In this document: in pieces, positions 19,864-26,200 of the stretch
Numbering within the stretch: the first letter of the stretch is position 1
Layout of the letters: every line of letters starts with the position of its first letter
Assembly (NCBI GenBank): GCA_900404475.1
Contig: OUQQ01000250.1
Span: 1 to 26,200 of the forward strand
Length of the DNA stretch: 26,200 nt
Source: Spongospora subterranea
Lineage: Eukaryota > Endomyxa > Phytomyxea > Plasmodiophorida > Plasmodiophoridae
Direction of reading: 5' to 3'
Made by a program: the position numbers and the translations under genes
Notes under the pieces: model-generated
What the model saw: the letters and a program-made list of their open reading frames with translations, nothing else
Databases searched by the model: none
Told to the model about the DNA's origin: nothing

Positions 19864-20911
19864 CTATTGAGGGTGTGTTATATGTTCGTATAATGATGCA
19901 GTTAAGGACGCAATAAACACATCCATCTGCATAGAGATGATGTTCTCATCTGTCAGGGACAGAGCCAACATCAGGTTCAGTATCTCTCCTCGTATAACTG
20001 GGGCACAAGTCTTATTGTAATCGCGGCCAAACGCCTGCTTGTATCCTTGTACAACAAGGCGCGCCTTGAACCGACTACAGGACGTGGACTGGGCCATGTC
20101 GAACCAACTGGAATGTCCTTTATATTCACAGTTCTTATCGTGACTATCCATCTGCTATCAATAGATTGTGCTCCAGCAGGTAACTCATCAATATCAACCA
20201 AAGTACCATGTGATCCTTCAAAGTTCATCCTGAACAGCTAAACTCCAAAACTTCCCGTGATCGCTTGAAATGGCGGAATATTAAGATCGGGGTTCACTTG
20301 AGTTAGTCACAATACTACCTAAGAACATCAGCTCACTTTGAGGCTTCTGTGCCATCATCAATAACGGAATCCATTGGTCAAACGATTCATCATCCCCCTT
20401 CTTTCGAATGAAAAATACTCACCCCCTACGGAACGACGATGGCGCTTTCGAGGAATCCTCTATATCGCTGACATCATTGTGGTGAGATTTCTCGTCGATA
20501 GTGGTAGACACATCTTCGCCACGATTGTCGAACACGTCGTCGTCTTGGCTATCAACAGATTCACGATCATCGGCAGTGTCAAACGTCACGTGGCGAACAC
20601 GATTATCAGGAACGTTGAACGTCACGCGGCGTTGACAATAATTAGCAACGAAGTCGTCATCACCTGTACCAGTTTCTGGTTCAACAGGAGTCGGCGAATG
20701 CCTTTTCCACCATTCAGTCTGATTCGAAAGATTGCTTGTTGAACGTCACGCTCCGATGCACAGCGATCATACAGTTCATATCATTTGATGATCGCCATAT
20801 CCAATAAAATATGAACTTGCGAGATCTCGGATCAACTTGGAATGGGTTAATAAGGACCAGAATGAAGATTACGAGGTTCATATGGAAATGGCCAAGATCG
20901 AACAAGCTCAA
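19864..20911 (-). pseudogene. Degenerate Ty1/copia retrotransposon pol fragment
   Basis: Read on the minus strand, pieces of a copia polyprotein appear in the right order but in different frames. Around 20840-20715 there is the end of the integrase region, with an Asp-Pro-Arg-Ser-Arg-Lys-Phe-Ile-Phe segment matching the usual Lys-Leu-Asp-Pro-Arg-Ser-Lys-Lys motif. Around 20625-20419 lies an acidic linker rich in Asp and Glu. From 20241 the start of the reverse transcriptase follows: Leu-Pro-Ala-Gly-Ala-Gln-Ser-Ile-Asp-Ser-Arg-Trp-Ile-Val, then, after a frame change near 20090, Lys-Ala-Arg-Leu-Val-Val-Gln-Gly-Tyr, Cys-Ala-Pro-Val-Ile-Arg and Gln-Met-Asp-Val. It stops shortly after, before the catalytic Tyr-x-Asp-Asp region. 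The copy is inactive. Sequence up to about 21050 may also belong to it. Confidence 0.8.
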
Positions 20912-22156
20912 GGAACACCAAAATATTCATCAGATAAATGAGGGTCAACCTGTCGAGTAGCAGTTGTTCAACATTTCGAGAGCAATGCGCTAGATTGCTC
21001 GATCCTGTGCAAAACGCAGTGCGGAAAGACTGGTGTGGTGTCAGCAAGAACTCGGATCTACATCGCGAATATAGTCAATATGGGCATCTTACTCCAATGC
21101 CTGAACTCCCAGAATTACACCATTGTTTGAGCAAAATAAACCTTTGTTCCCATTCAATTCGGCTGCCTCACATCAAGTCGGGACCTCCTAAATTGTCAGG
21201 AAAAAAAATTGGAGAATGGGATAATCGAAATCCCGACCTCGTCGTTGCTAACGACGCGTGATGACCAACTACACCAATTCCCCAACCACGTTATTAACTG
21301 CACAATTCCGGGCGGATTCATGTAGTAATCAATGAGGTCATGAGAGTCAGAAATCTGTCAACGTTCACACAAACAATTTGTCATCTGACAAATGGACGCT
21401 ATAAATGTTAACGCCTTTTGAAGAACCTGACACCGATTGTATATTATAGAAGGGCACGATCAACTGCTCTACCACCCTACCATCTGTTCTGATTCACGAT
21501 TGTTCTGCCCATCACCACCCACATCCCGCCCCGCTAAACATTTTATACAGATTCCACAATTTGTTGCGACCAACTCCCAAGAACTCATCCTCGCCAACGT
21601 TGCCGAACTCGGCAAAGTCACCACAATTTAAATACAAACCCGACTATCAATACACACCATATTTGATTGTATTATATACTGTTGAAAACTCATTTTTTCA
21701 CCACTTTTAAATATAAATTTTAGGGTTTGTTGGTTGATTTCGTGGAGGAAATCGAATTATTCGGCAGTGTTATCCAGGAAATTGATATGTTGAACCAACT
21801 AGCCGGTTTATAACCGAGGATAGATCAAACTTGCAGGTGCTCCACTGCCTAAAAACATTCCTGAACGGTATTCGATTAAATCGGCCAGATCGGGAACACC
21901 CGTTCGAGTCGAATATCAATTATGACATCAGTTCGCCACAACTCTCATCAGTTTTATTTCTGAACCAGAGATTTGAACACCGACAAGGGATTAAAGAATC
22001 ATTGATTTGATTTAAACACTGACGAAAGAGGGATATTGGATTGATCAATGTTTATTGTGTTGAGATGATTGTCTGAGCGGTTGTTTGAATCAACTGCCGG
22101 GATCAACATGTGAATATGGTTTGACATATAACGTCGTTGGTCTCAGTCTCAGCAAT
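20912..22156. other. Gene-poor stretch beside copia fragment
   Basis: Nothing here forms a convincing gene. The first about 140 nt may be older integrase-derived sequence of the copia copy. A plus-strand frame ending at 21631 and an AT-rich run around 21630-21725 are the only noticeable features. The 3' end of the 22157-23404 gene should lie within the right part. Confidence 0.35.
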
Positions 22157-23404
22157 TTAATGATCTGATAGAGGGAGCTCATCATGAACCCTGGCGAGGA
22201 TCTTAGCGAAGTTGATGACTTGATCAATTGGGACCTGCGATTGTGAGCCATCCTCAGATAAAGGAACCTCTTGATCATGATGGGGAATGTATGGCCGACC
22301 GGTCGCTTTGTCCAAATAGACCACAGAATCAATCGCATTCGACGCCTGTTCAATCAGCGAGGGCTCTGGCGTCGCAACTGGCGCGGGCATAGTCAGATTA
22401 TCATTGACAACTGGATCTGACATGTGCTGGGAAAGAAACTTTCGGGCCAGCACGCCCTTGATGCCCTTTTGCTCTATCGTCAGCTGATCACAGTATTTCT
22501 TCATCAAAATACCTAAGATATGTTCGATTGACATCTCGATGATGTCAGTTCTGTGTTCGGCTGAAAGAGGTTGAGGTATCACGGTCGACCCCCGTTCATG
22601 TAGTTGGTAATTAGTCAGATCGACAAAGTCACGATTCACCTGGCGAGAATATTGCATAGTCGATCTGAAGATGTCCAGTAAAAGGTCGCTATCAAATGTC
22701 GACCCGCGATATGTTGTTGCGGCTTTGATCGCTTTAGAAATAGCTTGTGATCGAATAGTAAGTCGTTCTGCAAAATGATTCAATAAGGACGTTTTGAGAA
22801 TCGAGCTCTGTTCACGAAGCGCCAATCCAGTCAGATATCCAGCACTCTTGAAGGCTTCCTCCTTTTCAGGGTGCTGTCCTTCTAGGCAACGCGATCCCAT
22901 TAAGAAAATTGTTTGCAGATCAGCCATATCGTCAACTACCCGATCCATTGCGATCAGGAATCGGGACAGATCGTGGTCTGAAATAACACGTCGACTGGAA
23001 ACGATCGATGAAATTTGTTGGATTATGCTGAGCACAGCGACGTTCTGTATGTCGTGATTCTTTAGGTCAGAATCAAACAGGGAGTGAAAATCAGGTGTCG
23101 TGATATCATTCCCATTGTTGGGCAACGCTGATAAACAAGAACTGTCACGACCCTTGATAGGAGCCCAGAATGGACTGGAACTGATTGGACTTGACGATAA
23201 CAATGGAAAAGACGACGATGACGTTCGGCGAGTAGATAAGGAGCAGGAGCGTGATGGGGTTTGAGATGGGGACTGAGGTGATGTTGTAGGAGAGATGGAC
23301 GATATGGCGTTGGATAGTGATAGACTACCAGATCTTACACAAACAATACCAATACAACACACTATCAATAGATCATACAACCAACACATCGACCGACACA
23401 CCAT
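22157..23404 (-). CDS. Predicted secreted helical protein, intronless, unknown family
   Basis: The open frame runs on upstream to about 23590, but that part has no good start and reads as low-quality coding. I prefer the ATG at 23404 (or 23389), which gives about 415 residues beginning with a signal-peptide-like segment: a Leu-Leu-Ile-Val-Cys-Cys-Ile-Gly-Ile-Val core at about residues 12-21, then Ser-Gly-Ser. A Ser/Thr/Pro-rich linker spans about 30-90, followed by a helix-rich domain to about 330 and an acidic, polar C-terminal tail. I recognise no domain. The segment could instead be a signal anchor with the rest outside the membrane. The ORF has no stop over 1.2 kb and I see no clear introns, unlike most other genes here. 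Two 18-bp direct repeats lie immediately upstream of the start. Secretion is inferred from residue pattern only. Confidence 0.65.
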   Translation of the reverse strand: MVCRSMCWLYDLLIVCCIGIVCVRSGSLSLSNAISSISPTTSPQSPSQTPSRSCSLSTRRTSSSSFPLLSSSPISSSPFWAPIKGRDSSCLSALPNNGNDITTPDFHSLFDSDLKNHDIQNVAVLSIIQQISSIVSSRRVISDHDLSRFLIAMDRVVDDMADLQTIFLMGSRCLEGQHPEKEEAFKSAGYLTGLALREQSSILKTSLLNHFAERLTIRSQAISKAIKAATTYRGSTFDSDLLLDIFRSTMQYSRQVNRDFVDLTNYQLHERGSTVIPQPLSAEHRTDIIEMSIEHILGILMKKYCDQLTIEQKGIKGVLARKFLSQHMSDPVVNDNLTMPAPVATPEPSLIEQASNAIDSVVYLDKATGRPYIPHHDQEVPLSEDGSQSQVPIDQVINFAKILARVHDELPLSDH

Positions 23405-23418
23405 ACAGGCTACAGACC

Positions 23419-23471
23419 GCCCTACCACCTGTAACACTGTCTGTATGAATGTGGCCCTACCACCTGTAACA
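23419..23471. repeat. Two 18-bp perfect direct repeats
   Basis: GCCCTACCACCTGTAACA occurs at 23419-23436 and 23454-23471, 35 nt apart in phase, just upstream of the preferred start of the minus-strand gene. They could be regulatory or a simple local duplication. Confidence 0.9.
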
Positions 23472-23586
23472 ATCCTGTCTCTGGATGCCGCTACGGACTC
23501 CGCAAGACGCCAGGGGACTCCGCATCCACCCGCGTGTAGGAATGGCAACGGGTTCATCACAACCGGGTGCAAACTGATTGTTTGAC

Positions 23587-23794
23587 TCAAACCGGTTTGA
23601 CCAAAAGACGCAGAATTGTTTCCAGATTGAATAAATCCTGCGCAAGAATGTTCGCAAATTACTAATTCACATATTTGAGGTCTCTCTTACTTCGAGTGGG
23701 ACCTTTAAACCGATTGGAAACTGGTTGAAACCGGTTCCAAACCAGATCACACCGGGTTGGGCATTTTCTGTCAAACCGGTTTGGCCGGTTTGAC
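23587..23794. repeat. Cluster of AACCGGTT palindromes
   Basis: A 14-bp perfect palindrome, TCAAACCGGTTTGA, is at 23587-23600. AACCGGTT recurs at 23729-23736. At 23770-23794 a 10-bp inverted pair, GTCAAACCGG and CCGGTTTGAC, is separated by 5 nt and its left half also contains AAACCGGTTT. Degenerate versions (AACCGATT, AACTGGTT, ACCGGGTT) lie between them. The same AACCGGTT core occurs at 11993-12000. Confidence 0.85.
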
Positions 23795-25080
23795 ACCGTT
23801 GACAACCCTACCTGGGTGGTCCTTAAACAGTGTCTCCTTGTTCACCTATCCAAAACCATGAACCCACCACTGAACCTCTTAACAAAAAGGTGTGAGTGTC
23901 ATGGTTTACTTTAGCGATCGTCAGTTTCCTTTATCACCTTGATTTTACACCAGCTGGAATGGTGCTTTACTAAGTCATCCATCATTGAGCAAATTTTTAA
24001 GAAAGTTAATCATAAACTTCACTGATTTCGAAAGATTTTTTTTTCAACAAAGTTAGTCATAAACTTCACTGATTTTGAAAGAATAACGACTCAGTAGAAT
24101 GGTGTTCGATCATCTTCATTCAAATATAACGCTCAATAAACATTCTTCTATTCGAGTTACATTGTGATTGTCAAATAGTAAAGTGAAAAAAAAGATCAAT
24201 GAACAAGCGGCCCGAGTAGCGCAGGCAATCCGACCAATCCTGTTGGACATGCTGTAATAAAACTTGGTCATGAAAAATGAGCAGGACGTCTTGTAGAGCA
24301 CCACTTATAGATTATCTGCGTTTAAAGGCTAAACAACAAGAATGTTGGTATAAACCATTGAATCAGGTACCCGACTCCTTTCCTTAGACGGAAACTGCCC
24401 AAACAAGGTCAACAAGGTTCACTTCCACCGTGACATAACAGCAGTTGATCTGTCGAGGGCATGTGATAGGACATCGGTCTAGAATTGAACAAGAGTGTCA
24501 CAACTGGAGCAAATACAACCGATTATTGGGGTAGGAAGAACTGAGTCAGCAACAGGTCGTTATTGGTCATGTCCGCTGCTGGCAAGGATCTGGCGAAGGC
24601 TGCCGATATAGGAAGAAGACGATCGGGTGCCGGAACAGGAACGCAAGTACCGGGAATGTGAGTGGAACACACCAGTTAGGGGTGGTCATGATGATCGAGC
24701 GACACGCTGAGGAACTGGTGATGAATGCTGCAGGTTGCCAGGTTAAAGGTCGGCCTGATCAATGTTCGCAGGGGGTCGTCATTCCCCGAGTTCGCTGTTG
24801 CCAGACATGCATAGCGTCCCTGATCGAGAAATGCTGTACGGATTCATGTCAATGAATGCTACTTTCTCTTGTTGGCGCCAGCACGATATCGACACGCATT
24901 TTAGAGTCGAGAAAACAAAAAAGTGAGTCGACGCTCCCGATCGTGACAAACGTCTACTTCATTGACGGAAGGCTTTTGGAGTCGACAAAGAATTGTGTGT
25001 GGCGTCATGCAGATGTATTTTTGGGTCTGGTTGCACCAATTGTTGAGGCCCTAGTTCAACCCTGGCTCGGTTTCTAAATC
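23795..25080. other. Repeat-bearing stretch without a supported gene
   Basis: Apart from the 34-bp direct repeats, two adjacent plus-strand frames (24658-24855 and 24856-25077) are open but have no family marks or splice chain. Nothing else can be supported. Confidence 0.35.
24002..24082. repeat. Two 34-bp direct repeats
   Basis: Copies at 24002-24035 and 24049-24082 differ at two positions and are separated by 13 nt of mainly T and CAACA sequence. No gene boundary is recognised nearby. Confidence 0.9.
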
Positions 25081-25139
25081 ACATGCGTCGGCGGCCCAGG
25101 GCTGTTGTGTCACGGTGGCAACCCACGATTATCAACAAC

Positions 25140-25592
25140 CCACGAACGAGGACGCACGACGCGACCTGTGGACGATAACGACCATCAATCAACAGACGAA
25201 ACTCGACGCGCTCCCGGCCTAAATCAATTTTCTGATCGCCAGGTGACAAAACAACTGAAATTTACCTGAGAACTTTTCAGAACAGCCGTTTTCATTAAAC
25301 TTCTCTTCATCGTTGAGCCCAAAAATATTCTGAATATTCCAGCACACCTAATTTCAGTTTTTTCAATCGTGATGTTCACATCGTGAGCCATCATGCTTGA
25401 ATTGCTTACCTAGGTCGTCTGTGCGCTCAGACGACGATGGGTCAAGGGCAACGCAATCACGTAGTCGTCCTTCAAGAGCCGCTTGTAGATCACCAAAGGG
25501 AATTCCGATCCGAGAGACGGCCGCCCTTCTGAACAATGGTCAACTAAATGTTCAAAATTCGCAGGTTCCTCATTCGCAGAATGATTCGCCAT
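25140..25592 (-). CDS. Tentative split gene of unknown function
   Basis: A minus-strand frame opens with an ATG at 25592 and reads to about 25425. Further on, a piece beginning after an AG near 25334 encodes an Asn-Ile-Phe-Gly-Leu-Asn-Asp-Glu-Glu-Lys-Phe stretch, ends at a good donor (GTAAAT near 25265), and joins in phase, across a 47-nt intron ending in TTTAG, to an exon encoding Gly-Arg-Glu-Arg-Val-Glu-Phe-Arg-Leu-Leu-Ile-Asp-Gly-Arg-Tyr. The junction between the first piece and the second is not resolved, and the last exon is cut by a donor-like GTCGCG with no clear continuation. I recognise no family. The phase-matched short intron of typical size is the main reason to list it. Confidence 0.3.
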
Positions 25593-25599
25593 TATTTAT

Positions 25600-26200
25600 A
25601 CTCGTATCACTTGTCATTATGAGATCAGATTGGCGGCGATTGTGTTGGGCGGCGGTGAGCGATCGTTTGCCATAGGAAAGTGATTAGAGCAGCTGACGGG
25701 GATTGCTGTTCTGTGAATCAACGGGATCTTGGCACAACAGGTCAGTCCCTTGGTTTAGTGTCGGTACATTAGTGTTCATCATCAGTTTCCATGAATCCAT
25801 CGGTCTGTTATTCACACTAGTTCGACATCAAAATTTCCCACTACACAAGGGGCAATGATAACATGATCTTGTCGAACCATCAGCTTGAGCATGATGATCA
25901 ATAGGCGCGAACATTTCATTGTAACCCATTCCTTACTAAACGAACTTTGAAATTGTTGATCATGAGAAGAGGGTAGCAGTTCCGTTTGCTTAAGGTCGTG
26001 GTCGGCCATCAACGCGGTCTTCTGAACTAAGCGAGACTAAAGAGTTAGTCAATTTGGGAAGTGAGTTTATTCAGCAGATGATTGCATTGAATATCTGAGA
26101 CGGATCAGACCCGTCTTTTGTCAGGAGTTTTCTTTTAGTTCTAATACAGACCTTGTTTGTCCACAATCGTGGGTGTGTTGGCGACCCGAGTCCAGGCTCG
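25600..26200. other. Right edge, no supported gene
   Basis: Short open frames exist on both strands (for example 26012-25812 on minus), but I see no motif, splice chain or RNA structure that supports a gene. Confidence 0.35.

Noticed and set aside
23404..23590. Upstream extension of the secreted-protein ORF
   Set aside because: The extension has a poor start and no conserved features, and the internal ATG at 23404 places a signal-peptide-like segment at the N-terminus.
1..26200. CRISPR arrays, bacterial operons or ribosome binding sites
   Set aside because: No regularly spaced repeats are present, and the genes are spliced and eukaryotic in type.

Overview
The window looks like nuclear DNA of a fungus or a close fungal relative (holomycotan), with protein genes split by many very short introns. 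Most supported introns are 42-71 nt; GT-AG borders rejoin conserved reading frames, and one intron in the aminotransferase gene carries a perfect TACTAAC branch sequence. The gene content is eukaryotic: linker histone, SmE, TCF25/Rqc1, a mitochondrial-type branched-chain aminotransferase, an HTRA2-type protease and a CM1 microtubule-organiser protein. The edge transposase is of a kind common in fungi. Introns of about 55 nt and a moderate base composition would suit an early-diverging lineage, but the sequence alone does not fix the taxon.

Layout. 3-377 (+): the C-terminus of a DDE transposase entering from the left edge. 378-2675: no convincing gene. 4532-2676 (-): an eight-exon coiled-coil protein with an N-terminal CM1 motif. 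5503-4624 (-): open frames I could not assign. 5833-6623 (+): linker histone H1 in three exons. 7598-10064 (+): TCF25/Rqc1 in thirteen exons, convergent with the ten-exon aminotransferase 11792-10154 (-); the stop codons are only 89 bp apart. 13665-12265 (-): HTRA2-like serine protease, seven exons. 13770-14907: a dyad-rich tandem repeat, then a large imperfect inverted repeat made of retroelement 3' ends. 15291-17439 (+): an unassigned coiled-coil gene. 17704-18245 (+): SmE, including a 27-nt micro-exon. 20911-19864 (-): a decayed Ty1/copia pol fragment. 23404-22157 (-): an intronless ORF for a predicted secreted helical protein. 23405-26200: repeat-rich, with one tentative split gene.

The recognised genes are mostly housekeeping: chromatin, splicing, ribosome quality control, mitochondrial protease and amino-acid metabolism, and microtubule nucleation. 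They do not form one pathway. Mobile-element remnants fill several gaps between them. The less ordinary features are three introns that are multiples of three and stop-free, so that retention would give a longer intact protein; an unusually long first intron in SmE; the inverted retroelement pair; and the intronless secreted-protein ORF in an otherwise intron-dense locus. I saw no evidence of a novel multigene system. Exon boundaries were derived by hand from splice signals, phase continuity and family resemblance.
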